A stretch of 41,622 bases of DNA from Pseudoalteromonas lipolytica (GCF_001306915.1 NZ_LJTC01000014.1:108100-149721), one strand, 5' to 3'. Counted from the first letter of the stretch, positions 1 to 8,406 are shown. Numbers and translations: made by a program. Notes: generated from the sequence alone by a model not told the origin.

Positions 1-296
1 GCCACTTCACCGTAATAAATTCTATTTTCTGATTTATCAAGCCACTCAACTACCACTTTTTCTGGGAATTTTTGGTCGTATACACCACTTGTTTTGCCTG
101 CACTTTCCCAACAACAACCGAGGCTTCCCATAGGAACCCCCCAACTATCATCAAAAGTAATTGCCTGCACCCAAATTTGGTTACCTTTTTCTGTTGCACC
201 TCCTGCAACCATGTAATCTATTTTTCCCGTTGACGAGCAACCTGCCAAAAACAAAGCACATACAATTGAGATGAGTGATTTTATAAACTTGTCCAT
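1..296 (-). CDS. DUF3304-like lipoprotein, partial; possible immunity protein
   Basis: The gene starts at 296 and runs off the left edge, leaving 98 codons. The N-terminus MDKFIKSLISIVCALFLAGC is a lipoprotein signal peptide with a lipobox (LAGC, Cys20). Further on there is a GCCW motif, then a KVVVEWLDK-type strand and IYYGE, a pattern I associate with DUF3304 lipoproteins found next to T6SS phospholipases. The start codon overlaps the last 16 bases of the DUF2235 lipase gene, so the two are translationally coupled. A periplasm-facing lipoprotein coupled to a lipase effector fits an immunity role (Tli1-like). That role is inferred from position and family resemblance. The C-terminus is not visible. 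Confidence 0.72.
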   Translation of the reverse strand, partial: MDKFIKSLISIVCALFLAGCSSTGKIDYMVAGGATEKGNQIWVQAITFDDSWGVPMGSLGCCWESAGKTSGVYDQKFPEKVVVEWLDKSENRIYYGEV

Positions 297-1996
297 AGTC
301 GGTATCCATTTATTAGTTGTGATTGCCATTGTGTGCTTGTTTCAGCTTGGCTTGGCTGGTTATAAAAAAGCTCGCGCTGTTGGTTTTGGGTGGTAAATTC
401 TGCTTCTTCTTCGGGGCCGTGAGCTATCGCATCAATCGTTGCCGCGTATTTAACACTATGGTGAATGTAGTCTTTGTATAAAGCATGCCAGGCTTCACTT
501 TGCGGGCCAAAACTGCGCGCTGTATCTACAAGCGATTTAAGCTCGCTTGGTAAAACATAAGGAAAAGCCTGACCATCGGCTTGCTTACGGTTGGCAAGCT
601 CTGCTAGGTTTTGCAACGGCACCCCTTGATTTACAGCTGTTTCGTGCATTAGCGCTAGACTGTAATGCGGCAGAATATTGCTTAACTTCCGGCGCCAATA
701 CGGCCTATAGCTGGTGTAAATTGTATTTTCTGATTTATTCCAAATGCGCTTTGGTTGCCGATTTATTCTTGGCCGGCTTGCTTTAAATTGAATATTAATT
801 GTTGGCCAATAATATTTTTGTTCAAGTGACTGTTTAAGCTGTACGAGTTCTTTGTCGTGCTCTGGCTCACCGGCTTGGCCCGCAATATACTGCCGAGGGT
901 AAAGAATGCTCGTTTCAACGGGGCCGTAACCGCCACCAATATCTGAGTGCACACCTGGGAGCTCAATTTCTTTGTGGTTTTCTGATAGCTGCTTATTACT
1001 ATTGAGTAATGAGCTAAGAGGAAATTTATCGCGCTTTTCATCAAACGCAGCTAAGTGCATCACATACCCGGCACTGCTGCTCGCTAAGTTTAAGTTAATG
1101 GGGTAGTCAAGTTCGTCATCGGCGTAAAACTCGCTGTGGTTGTTATCGCCATCGCCGCCAATAGATGCAACACTATCAAATAAGCCCACAAAACGAATAA
1201 CAGGCTTAATGCCGCCCCAATAATTTGGCTTGTCTTGATATATTGCATTGACCTGATTAATAAACGCTCGCGCTTGGGCTGCACCTCGACTAAAACCAAA
1301 CACATCAATTAAAGCGATGCTAATATGCTCAAAATTACTGTTCCTTATAAAACGGTTCAATGATATGAGTGATTTTTTTATGCGCTCATCAAAACTAAAC
1401 GCCAAGCCCATATCTAATGTTGAATCGCTTTTATTCGCTTCAGTGCCAATCCCTTCAATGTAATAGGCGTCTATAAACTCATCTCCTCTCGGATATAACT
1501 CAAACAACTTTACAACATTCGTAGGCTCCTTGCTGTCTGTTGAGTCTTGTATGTCGTTAAAACGGTTATTACCTGTGCCATCAAAAAACACCCCAAAGCA
1601 AGGAGGTTCGGCAAGTAAGGTGAGTTCTACATGGCCTTTAGGTAAAATTTTATGCTGAAGTAGTTGCGGGCCGCCCTTACTGCCAATATTAAATGACTTT
1701 ACCGTGTTTGAATTAAAATAGTCTGCAAATTGCTGCTCATTAACAAGAGTAAACTCGGCCTTACCAGCAACAATTGCTTTGAGTGTATAAGGTGTATCTT
1801 GCAACAGGTTATTAAAACGGTAGTGCTGCGCTGCTTGTTTTTCAACTACGACCTTGTTGCCTTGTGAAAATAGCTGTATTTCTACATCAACATCGCCCAG
1901 TACTTTTACAATAATATGCTTTGTTGTTGCACCCGCACCGGTATTAATAACAAGTGTATTAACAAGATTTACTGCCATTGGCATTGCTTGGCTCAT
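281..1996 (-). CDS. DUF2235 phospholipase, Tle1-like T6SS effector
   Basis: This 571-aa protein belongs to the DUF2235 alpha/beta-hydrolase family, which includes T6SS Tle1 phospholipases that attack membrane phospholipids of rival cells. It has FFDGTGNN near residue 137, TNVVKL and YYIEGIGT in the expected order, the nucleophile elbow GFSRGAAQAR (Ser236), and GVHSDIGGGY (His350, Asp352). About 120 residues precede the hydrolase domain and form a beta-rich segment that could be a loading domain. There is no signal peptide, as expected for a T6SS cargo. The start is supported by GGAG about 9 nt upstream. It begins 3 nt after the stop of the LysM/peptidoglycan-binding gene and overlaps the lipoprotein gene downstream. 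The catalytic motifs look intact. Family is secure; export by T6SS is inferred. Confidence 0.85.
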   Translation of the reverse strand: MSQAMPMAVNLVNTLVINTGAGATTKHIIVKVLGDVDVEIQLFSQGNKVVVEKQAAQHYRFNNLLQDTPYTLKAIVAGKAEFTLVNEQQFADYFNSNTVKSFNIGSKGGPQLLQHKILPKGHVELTLLAEPPCFGVFFDGTGNNRFNDIQDSTDSKEPTNVVKLFELYPRGDEFIDAYYIEGIGTEANKSDSTLDMGLAFSFDERIKKSLISLNRFIRNSNFEHISIALIDVFGFSRGAAQARAFINQVNAIYQDKPNYWGGIKPVIRFVGLFDSVASIGGDGDNNHSEFYADDELDYPINLNLASSSAGYVMHLAAFDEKRDKFPLSSLLNSNKQLSENHKEIELPGVHSDIGGGYGPVETSILYPRQYIAGQAGEPEHDKELVQLKQSLEQKYYWPTINIQFKASRPRINRQPKRIWNKSENTIYTSYRPYWRRKLSNILPHYSLALMHETAVNQGVPLQNLAELANRKQADGQAFPYVLPSELKSLVDTARSFGPQSEAWHALYKDYIHHSVKYAATIDAIAHGPEEEAEFTTQNQQRELFYNQPSQAETSTQWQSQLINGYRLWTSL

Positions 1997-1999
1997 TAC

Positions 2000-2656
2000 T
2001 TATGCTCCGTATACGTCAACAAGACGACGTTTAGTAATTGGCCCTGCTATGCCATCAACTTGCAACTGCTGTGCAAGCTGAAAAGCTTTAACACCTGTTT
2101 GTGTTTTTGATCCATTAATTCCATCAACCTTCCCACAATCAAATCCAAGTAAATTGCAACGCCCTTGCACTCCTGACAAGGTTTCAATAGGGTCTAAGTG
2201 CCCAACTTGAATAGCAAAACTCTTTGTTGGTGTGGTGTCTTCGTCATTGAGATATAAATCTACTTGCCCTGTAAGCGTTTTATTTTCGGTGAGCTCTACT
2301 TCAATTAAACCATCTTCTGCTATGACGGTATCAATTGTTTGCCCTGCGATATTCAGTACAATGCGCTTTCCCGTAATTTGCTCGCCATTTTCGTAAGCTA
2401 GTTTTAAACGAAAGAATTCTTTTTCATCACGCACCATAAAAGAGTTTTTACTACCTGTTTTCAGTGGCATGAATTTTTCAACTTTTGCTGGAATAGCAAT
2501 TACGTCGCCGGGGTAAATTTGGTTAGGATCAGGCCTTAAAGAACGAAACTCAGCATTAAGCGGATGCGAGTAAAGACCATTAGAGGTTCTAAACCCATAT
2601 TGACGAGCAATGCGTAGCAAGGTTTCGCCTTGCGACACAGTATGTTGTAAGGTCAT
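2000..2656 (-). CDS. LysM and peptidoglycan-binding domain protein, T6SS-associated
   Basis: 218 aa. Residues 1-55 are a LysM domain (HTVSQGETLLRIARQYG, then RPDPNQIYPGDVIAIP). The NAEFRSLRPDPN wording is of the type seen in LysM proteins encoded beside T6SS effectors. A middle beta-rich region (about 60-150) is followed by a PG_binding_1 domain (LLGFDCGKVDGINGSKTQTG, ending in VDGIAGPITKRRLVDVYG). There is no signal peptide, so it probably does not reach peptidoglycan by the Sec route. It may travel with, or help load, the downstream lipase. A good ribosome site (AAGGAT, 7-8 nt) supports the start. It lies 19 nt after the previous gene and 3 nt before the lipase gene. It has no obvious hydrolase motif, so binding rather than cleavage is the safest reading. 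Confidence 0.75.
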   Translation of the reverse strand: MTLQHTVSQGETLLRIARQYGFRTSNGLYSHPLNAEFRSLRPDPNQIYPGDVIAIPAKVEKFMPLKTGSKNSFMVRDEKEFFRLKLAYENGEQITGKRIVLNIAGQTIDTVIAEDGLIEVELTENKTLTGQVDLYLNDEDTTPTKSFAIQVGHLDPIETLSGVQGRCNLLGFDCGKVDGINGSKTQTGVKAFQLAQQLQVDGIAGPITKRRLVDVYGA

Positions 2657-2675
2657 AAATTATATCCTTATAAAT

Positions 2676-3824
2676 TTATTCATTACGGGAAGGGCTGGCC
2701 ACCTGCCAGTCTTTGTCATCTAACTCATGAAAACTTATTTTAGCGTTTTCAAAGTCAGGGCCTGATACGTGGGCATAACCCTTACTATCTAATACTCCAC
2801 TGACTACATGCCCATTACGCAAGCGAATTTTATAGCCCATGTTTGCCTGTGGGTTACCTGCTTGATCAAGCAACTCAATTTCATATTCTTGTGTTGGTTG
2901 AAGCACTGTAAAAGAGGTGGTTTCCACAAGACCTGACGCAGTCACAGTGACAGCATAAACACCTGGCTTCACAACTAAATAATGCTGCCAAAACGATATT
3001 TCATCTGGGCGCTTTTTTTCTAATTGCAATGTAATTTGACCATTTGTAGGCCCTTGCCAAACTATATCTATACTGCGGCAATTACTGCAGGAGCCTTCTA
3101 TATTTAATTTCCAACCATTGGGAACTATCAATCCAGTACCTACCGGTGCGGGCTTAGCACGACTAAACCCCAAATTGTAATCATAAATAAGGTTCGCATT
3201 TTTATAGCCTGTATATTGTTGAGCTAACATTTCTACCGTTTCAGATGCTTGGAGCACATGAGTTGTGAAATTTTGCCGAACTTGGTGAGATGCTTTTAAC
3301 TCTACCTTACTATTTGCAACAGGCTTATAAAGAGCTAACGTAGGTTGAAATTGTTGAGTTGCTGTTGGGCGGATAACACGACGAGTATAAGTTATGTGTT
3401 GATCTATCCTGTTAGGTTGTCCCTCAAAGCCATTGCTATGTAATAGCCTAGCTTGTTGATCTCTCAAATCAGCTGATGTTGCATTGCTAGCAGCCTCTGA
3501 GCTATGGATCTTTGAAATAGTGGCGCTTTTTGGGTATAGCGCAATTCGGCTATAAACATGGCGAAACTGACTGTAGGGAACTCGCTTCCAACCATTTTGG
3601 TTAATCCAAAACTGGCAGCGTTTGTCATCTCGAAATTGTGAGACCTGATGAGCGTCTAATACGCCAAACAAGTTATCTTGAATTTTCTTTTGCACATGTT
3701 TCGGTAACGAGTATAACAAACTGCGGCTCAGCTCTCGAAAGCTTGGGCTATTTTTTACCGTTGTTTCTTCACTCTGTTCTAAAAAATGGGCATGAGTATT
3801 ATTCACCGGATCCTTGGTGAGCAT
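2676..3824 (-). CDS. Uncharacterised protein with LysM-like and T6SS carrier-type beta domain
   Basis: 382 aa, first gene of the four-gene operon. The N-terminal 100 residues are not recognised. Residues about 185-235 resemble a divergent LysM module (VLQASETVEMLAQQYTGYKN, then an asparagine-containing strand and GTGLIVPNGW). A short region with CSNCR follows. The C-terminal 65 residues (YEIELLDQAGNPQANMGYKI, then VSGVLDSKGYAHV) match the transthyretin-like extension often fused to VgrG, PAAR and other T6SS carriers. It may be an adaptor or scaffold that docks the lipase. No catalytic motif or signal peptide is visible. GAGGA lies 5 nt before the start. The domain reading is mine from sequence pattern; function is unknown. 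Confidence 0.6.
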   Translation of the reverse strand: MLTKDPVNNTHAHFLEQSEETTVKNSPSFRELSRSLLYSLPKHVQKKIQDNLFGVLDAHQVSQFRDDKRCQFWINQNGWKRVPYSQFRHVYSRIALYPKSATISKIHSSEAASNATSADLRDQQARLLHSNGFEGQPNRIDQHITYTRRVIRPTATQQFQPTLALYKPVANSKVELKASHQVRQNFTTHVLQASETVEMLAQQYTGYKNANLIYDYNLGFSRAKPAPVGTGLIVPNGWKLNIEGSCSNCRSIDIVWQGPTNGQITLQLEKKRPDEISFWQHYLVVKPGVYAVTVTASGLVETTSFTVLQPTQEYEIELLDQAGNPQANMGYKIRLRNGHVVSGVLDSKGYAHVSGPDFENAKISFHELDDKDWQVASPSRNE

Positions 3825-3855
3825 GTGCGTCCTCGCTATTTATTCATTTTGTGGC

Positions 3856-3882
3856 GTAACTGACTATTTAGAATTCAGTTAC
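3856..3882. repeat. 8-bp inverted repeat upstream of the effector operon
   Basis: GTAACTGA (3856-3863) and TCAGTTAC (3875-3882) are perfect inverted arms with an 11-nt spacer, in the 109-bp gap between fabR and the effector operon. There is no T-run on either side, so it is unlikely to be a terminator. It could be an operator for the operon. Confidence 0.4.
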
Positions 3883-3933
3883 TGATTTAAACAAAAAACG
3901 ATACACAAAATGGGAACAAAAATCTACCATGCT

Positions 3934-4566
3934 TTAGGCTGTTTTTTCTACACTACCTTTACTATCACGACCATACAAAGTGGCACCGCGAGCAATATAA
4001 CGTAATTGCCAGATCAAGCGTTCAACCAGTTCTTCGCGTTGTGTCCCTTCAATATCGAGGGCTTCGGCACCGGCGTTAAATACTAAAGTCACCATGGCTT
4101 CGGCTTGAATATATGCATGAGTTGGGTCGCACGGAGTTTCGCTTTCAAGGTAATGCGCAAGCTCTAAAATGAAATGTTTAATTTCACGAGCAACCGCAGC
4201 ACGAAATGCTTTTGAAGTTCCTGAGCGCTCACGCAATAACAATCTAAATTGGTTGCTCGAGTTATCGATGAACTCCATAAAGGTCACGATTGATGTCGTG
4301 ATCACACTACCGCCGCTCTCAATACGGCGACGCGCTTGGCGCATAAGTTGACGCAGTGTTAAACCAGCTTCATCAACCATGGTCAAACCAAGCTCATTCA
4401 TGTCTTTAAAGTGGCGGTAAAAAGAGGTGGGGGCAATCCCTGCTTCACGGGCAACTTCACGTAAGCTTAAATTAGAAAAACTATGATCGGCACTCAATTG
4501 ATTGAATGCGGCCTCGATTAGTGCTTGTCGTGTTTTTTGTTTCTGTTGCGCTCTAACACCCGACAT
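3934..4566 (-). CDS. fabR: TetR-family repressor of unsaturated fatty acid synthesis, FabR
   Basis: This 210-aa TetR-type regulator is near-identical in key stretches to E. coli FabR: MSGVRAQQKQKTRQALIEAA at the start, then the helix-turn-helix LSLREVAREAGIAPTSFYRH, then LRERSGTSKAFRAAVAREI in the ligand domain. In E. coli it represses fabA and fabB in response to the unsaturated to saturated acyl-thioester ratio. Here it is divergent from an acyl desaturase, whose promoter carries a matching inverted repeat, so the desaturase is a likely target. GGAG upstream supports the start. The pairing with sthA nearby is the same as in E. coli, with the desaturase placed between them. Confidence 0.95.
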   Translation of the reverse strand: MSGVRAQQKQKTRQALIEAAFNQLSADHSFSNLSLREVAREAGIAPTSFYRHFKDMNELGLTMVDEAGLTLRQLMRQARRRIESGGSVITTSIVTFMEFIDNSSNQFRLLLRERSGTSKAFRAAVAREIKHFILELAHYLESETPCDPTHAYIQAEAMVTLVFNAGAEALDIEGTQREELVERLIWQLRYIARGATLYGRDSKGSVEKTA

Positions 4567-4622
4567 GGAAACTCCCAGCGTGAACTTTTAATGATTTTTC
4601 GGTTAATGAGCTAGTCTAATAC

Positions 4623-4651
4623 TTGACGCGGAGAGAATGAAACACTATTTT
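4623..4651 (+). promoter_or_regulatory. Predicted sigma-70 promoter of the desaturase
   Basis: TTGACG (4623-4628) and TATTTT (4646-4651) are separated by exactly 17 nt, putting the start of transcription near 4658. That falls inside the FabR-type operator. Seen in the sequence; activity not tested. Confidence 0.6.
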
Positions 4652-4652
4652 A

Positions 4653-4668
4653 GCGTACAACTGTACGC
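4653..4668. promoter_or_regulatory. FabR/DesT-type operator
   Basis: GCGTACA and TGTACGC form a perfect inverted repeat of 7-bp arms with a 2-bp spacer. The sequence resembles FabR operator half-sites known from gammaproteobacteria. It covers the predicted transcription start of the desaturase, so bound FabR would block initiation. It lies 14 bp before the desaturase start codon and 87 bp before the fabR start codon. Confidence 0.75.
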
Positions 4669-4682
4669 CGAGATTTATTCAG

Positions 4683-5816
4683 ATGAAAAAACCACCGATT
4701 ATTTGGACCAACGTGCTATTTTTTAGCCTTACATTTTTGGCCGCGATCACCCTTGTTCCTTGGTATGGCTTTAGCTACGGATACACCAGTACACAGTGGA
4801 TAGCCTTTGTTGGCTGTATGTTCTACGCCGGACTTTCTATTACTGCAGGTTATCACCGCTTGTGGGCACACAAAGCCTATGATGTGCATCCTGTTATTGA
4901 AGTGATTTTTGCCTTAGGTGGTGCTTTTGCACTGCAAAATAGTGCCTTGCACTGGAGTAGCGATCATCGAATTCACCATGGTCAAGTTGATGATCCAATC
5001 AAAGACCCTTACGCCGCTACTAATGGCTTTTGGTATAGCCACATCGGTTGGATGCTGCGCGATTATCAAGGCGAACAATACGGTAACTACAGTAACTGCC
5101 GAGACTTACAAAAAAACAAAGTCGTTATGTGGCAACACCGTCACTATATGAAGTTAGTCGTCGCGACTAATTTTGGTATTCCTTTACTACTTGGTTTAAT
5201 GCTTGGCGATGTATGGGGCATGTTATTATTGGTTGGTTTACTGCGCTTAGTATTGAGCCAGCACTTTACCTTTTTTATCAACTCGCTGGCGCATATCTGG
5301 GGCTCACGTCCATACACAGAAAAAAACACCGCCCGTGATAATGGCTTTTTAGCGCTATTCACATACGGTGAAGGCTATCATAACTTCCACCATATTTTTG
5401 CTAGCGACTATCGCAATGGCATTAAGTGGTATCACTATGATCCAACTAAGTGGATGATCCGCTCTTTAGCGGCAATCGGTCTTGCTTCAAAATTAAAGCG
5501 CACATCGATTGAGCGAATCGAAAAAGCCAAAGCAGAAACCTTGATGAATAAGACTCAAGGTCGCCTTGCAAAATTGCCTTTAGCGCAAGATAAGCTTACA
5601 TTATTACAATCTGAGTACGATTTACTGCTGAAAAAACTGCAACACTTCTGTGCCTTGCAAAAACGCGTGTTAGAAATCAAACGCAATAAAATGATGAAAC
5701 AGTGTGAAAAATCAGCATTAATGACACAATATCACGAGCTTGAAGCCGCTTGGGAAAACCAAAAGCAGGCTTGGCTTGCACTAAATGCGAGGTTGTTAAA
5801 AGCCTCTTTTAGTTAA
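4683..5816 (+). CDS. Membrane acyl-CoA (Delta9-type) fatty acid desaturase
   Basis: 377 aa. The three histidine clusters that hold the di-iron centre are present and spaced as usual: HRLWAH (58-63), HRIHH (95-99) and HNFHH (233-237), set among hydrophobic membrane segments. The family introduces a double bond into saturated acyl chains using O2 and an electron donor. The last ~95 residues are a charged, leucine-rich helical tail, probably a coiled coil, beyond the catalytic core. The gene is divergent from fabR and followed 13 nt later by sthA, the soluble transhydrogenase, so the two may be cotranscribed. That would tie desaturation to NAD(P)H balance, but this is inference. The ribosome site is weak. 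Confidence 0.9.
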   Translation: MKKPPIIWTNVLFFSLTFLAAITLVPWYGFSYGYTSTQWIAFVGCMFYAGLSITAGYHRLWAHKAYDVHPVIEVIFALGGAFALQNSALHWSSDHRIHHGQVDDPIKDPYAATNGFWYSHIGWMLRDYQGEQYGNYSNCRDLQKNKVVMWQHRHYMKLVVATNFGIPLLLGLMLGDVWGMLLLVGLLRLVLSQHFTFFINSLAHIWGSRPYTEKNTARDNGFLALFTYGEGYHNFHHIFASDYRNGIKWYHYDPTKWMIRSLAAIGLASKLKRTSIERIEKAKAETLMNKTQGRLAKLPLAQDKLTLLQSEYDLLLKKLQHFCALQKRVLEIKRNKMMKQCEKSALMTQYHELEAAWENQKQAWLALNARLLKASFS

Positions 5817-5829
5817 CATAGGAGCGGCT

Positions 5830-7260
5830 GTGGCCAAACAACAAGTAAAGCAAAAAGATACTCCATCTTATCAATATGATGCAATCATCATAGGTACAGG
5901 TCCTGGCGGTGAAGGTACCGCCATGAACCTATCTAAAAGCAACAAAAGAGTCGCTGTTATTGAACGTCAAGAAGCGGTAGGCGGCGGTTGTGTGCACTGG
6001 GGTACTATCCCTTCAAAAGCATTACGTCACTCTGTAAGCCGTTATATTGAATATAAAGCAAACCCGCTATTTAATATTAGTGAGCGCCCTAACCGCTTAA
6101 CTTTCCCCGATATTTTGCGCCACGCAAGTAACGTCATTTCAAAGCAATCTAATTTACGTAGCAGCTTTTATGAGCGTAACCGCATTCATATGTATCAAGG
6201 TGATGCTGAGTTTATTGATAAACACACCATTAAAGTAACGCACCTAGACGGTTCATTTGAAACAATCACCGCACAAACAATCGTTATTGCTACTGGCTCG
6301 CGCCCTTACCGTCCACCAGGTGTAGACTTTAAACATCCACGTATTTACGACAGCGATACCATTTTAGGCCTTGAAGATGACCCTCATCGTGTGCTGATTT
6401 ATGGTGCAGGTGTAATTGGTTGTGAGTATGCCTCTATTTTTAAAGGTTTAGGCGCCAAGGTTGACCTAGTGAATACCCGTGACCGCCTACTTGCCTTTAT
6501 GGATGCGGAAATTTCAGATGCTCTGAGCTATCACTTTTGGAATAGCGGTATTGTTATTCGTCATAATGAAGAGTTTGATCGTGTAGAAACCCGTGATGAC
6601 TGTGTGGTAATGCACTTGAAATCAGGCAAGCGCGTAAAAGCTGACTGTATTTTATTTGCCAATGGCCGTACCGGTAACACAGACGCATTAAACCTTGAAG
6701 CTGTTGGCCTAAAAGCGGATGGTCGTGGCCAGCTTAAGGTGAACGAAACATACCAAACAGAAGTCGACAACATTTATGCTGTGGGTGATGTCATTGGTTA
6801 CCCAAGCCTTGCCAGTGCAGCATTTGACCAAGGCCGTATTGCAGCCGATGCGATTGCATGTGGTAATTGCGATGAAAAGCTGATCATTGATATTCCAGCA
6901 GGTATTTATACAATCCCTGAAATGAGCTCAGTGGGTAAAACCGAGCAAGAGTTAACAGCTGCAAAAGTCCCTTACGAGGTAGGCCGTGCTCAATTTAAGC
7001 ATTTAGCGCGTGCGCAAATTGCAGGCACTGAGGTGGGTAGCCTAAAGATTTTATTCCATGTTGATACCAAAGAAGTACTGGGTGTGCACTGCTTCGGTGA
7101 GCGTGCCTCTGAAATCGTTCACATCGGTCAAGCGATTATGGAACAAAAGAACGGCGGTAATAACATTGATTACTTTGTAAATACCACGTTCAACTACCCG
7201 ACTATGGCTGAAGCCTATCGCGTAGCTGCATTAAATGGTTTAAATCGTTTGTTTAAGTAA
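5830..7260 (+). CDS. sthA: Soluble pyridine nucleotide transhydrogenase
   Basis: This 476-aa FAD enzyme transfers hydride between NADPH and NAD+ in the cytosol. It starts with GTG at 5830, with TAGGAG 5 nt upstream. Motifs in order: FAD-binding GTGPGGEG (22-29), GGGCVHWGTIPSKALR, where the second redox cysteine of the dehydrogenase family is replaced as in all SthA, NAD-binding YGAGVIGCEYAS, the second FAD motif YAVGDVIGYPSLASAA, and the C-terminal dimer domain with NTTFNYPTMAEAYRVAALNG. Match to E. coli SthA is very close, with about 10 extra N-terminal residues. It ends at a strong terminator shared with hemE. Confidence 0.97.
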   Translation: MAKQQVKQKDTPSYQYDAIIIGTGPGGEGTAMNLSKSNKRVAVIERQEAVGGGCVHWGTIPSKALRHSVSRYIEYKANPLFNISERPNRLTFPDILRHASNVISKQSNLRSSFYERNRIHMYQGDAEFIDKHTIKVTHLDGSFETITAQTIVIATGSRPYRPPGVDFKHPRIYDSDTILGLEDDPHRVLIYGAGVIGCEYASIFKGLGAKVDLVNTRDRLLAFMDAEISDALSYHFWNSGIVIRHNEEFDRVETRDDCVVMHLKSGKRVKADCILFANGRTGNTDALNLEAVGLKADGRGQLKVNETYQTEVDNIYAVGDVIGYPSLASAAFDQGRIAADAIACGNCDEKLIIDIPAGIYTIPEMSSVGKTEQELTAAKVPYEVGRAQFKHLARAQIAGTEVGSLKILFHVDTKEVLGVHCFGERASEIVHIGQAIMEQKNGGNNIDYFVNTTFNYPTMAEAYRVAALNGLNRLFK

Positions 7261-7262
7261 AT

Positions 7263-7290
7263 AAAAAGCCCGATTAATGCGGGCTTTTTT
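7263..7290. terminator. Bidirectional terminator between sthA and hemE
   Basis: AAAAAGCCCG (7263-7272) pairs perfectly with CGGGCTTTTT (7280-7289) around a 7-nt loop. A-tract on one side and T-tract on the other serve both converging genes. Confidence 0.9.
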
Positions 7291-7305
7291 ACGATTAGCT
7301 TTTGC

Positions 7306-8370
7306 TTATTTGTGGTATTTACCACTGAATTCATGAACAGCGTTGATAAATACACCTGCGTTTTCTGGGTCTACATCTGGTGTAATACCGTGACCTAGGT
7401 TAAATACATGGCCAGAGCCTGTACCAAAGTCTTCTAGGATAGTAGCAACTTCTTGGCGAATACGCTCAGGCGTGCCATGCAGCATTGCTGGGTCCATGTT
7501 ACCTTGCAGCGCCACTTTATCGCCAACACGACGCTTTGCATCACCAATGTTAATAGTCCAGTCTAGACCTACTGCATCACAGCCTGTTGCTGCAATTGCT
7601 TCAATCCACTGACCACCATTTTTAGTAAATAACGTCACTGGCACTTTACGGCCATCGTATTCGCGAATTAAGCCATCAACAATCTTGTGCATGTATTGTA
7701 ATGAAAACTCATTGTAGTCACGTGGGCTTAATACACCGCCCCATGAGTCAAATACCATTAACGATTGCGCGCCCGCTTTAACTTGCGCGTTTAAATAGTC
7801 GATTACTGAGTCAGCTAATTTATCAAGTAATAGGTGCAGTGTTTGTGGATCTGCAAAGGCCATTTTCTTGATTTTACCGAATGTTTTGCTGCTACCACCT
7901 TCAACCATGTAAGTGGCAAGTGTCCAAGGTGAACCAGAGAAACCAATTAGCGGTACTTCACCTTTTAATTCGCGACGAATCGTACTTACCGCATTCATCA
8001 CATAACCAAGCTCATCAGTTGGATCGATATTTGGGATTTTTTTAACATCTGCTAATGAAGAAATCGGACGTTCAAATTTTGGACCTTCACCTGTTTCAAA
8101 GTAAAGACCTAAGCCCATAGCATCAGGAATAGTTAAAATATCACTGAATAGAATTGCAGCATCAAGCGGATAACGACGTAATGGCTGTAACGTTACTTCA
8201 CAAGCAAGTTCAGCGTTTTTACATAAACTCATAAAGTCGCCTGCTTGGGCACGTGTAGCACGGTATTCAGGTAAATAACGGCCAGCTTGGCGCATCATCC
8301 ATACCGGTGTGACATCAACAGGTTGCTTTTGTAGTGCACGTAAATAACGATCGTTTTTTAATTCGCTCAT
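7306..8370 (-). CDS. hemE: Uroporphyrinogen decarboxylase
   Basis: This 354-aa enzyme of haem synthesis decarboxylates the four acetate side chains of uroporphyrinogen III to give coproporphyrinogen III. The N-terminal signature WMMRQAGRYLPEYR and the second signature GFSGSPWTLATYMVEGGSS are intact, and the C-terminal FNLGHGITPDVDPEN is typical. Length equals E. coli HemE. AGGA upstream supports the start. Converges with sthA. In E. coli hemE lies near rsd, as here. Confidence 0.97.
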   Translation of the reverse strand: MSELKNDRYLRALQKQPVDVTPVWMMRQAGRYLPEYRATRAQAGDFMSLCKNAELACEVTLQPLRRYPLDAAILFSDILTIPDAMGLGLYFETGEGPKFERPISSLADVKKIPNIDPTDELGYVMNAVSTIRRELKGEVPLIGFSGSPWTLATYMVEGGSSKTFGKIKKMAFADPQTLHLLLDKLADSVIDYLNAQVKAGAQSLMVFDSWGGVLSPRDYNEFSLQYMHKIVDGLIREYDGRKVPVTLFTKNGGQWIEAIAATGCDAVGLDWTINIGDAKRRVGDKVALQGNMDPAMLHGTPERIRQEVATILEDFGTGSGHVFNLGHGITPDVDPENAGVFINAVHEFSGKYHK

Positions 8371-8406
8371 GCGTATAGAATCCTAGAACTGAATGAAATT
8401 GAGCAG

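Noticed and set aside
763..1308. Open frames of 72-93 codons within the lipase gene
   Set aside because: They lie on the same strand in other frames, inside a gene with intact catalytic motifs; no ribosome sites. They are shadows.
5830..7260. sthA as a lipoamide or other disulfide dehydrogenase
   Set aside because: The second redox cysteine of that family is missing in GGGCVHWGT, and the whole length follows SthA.
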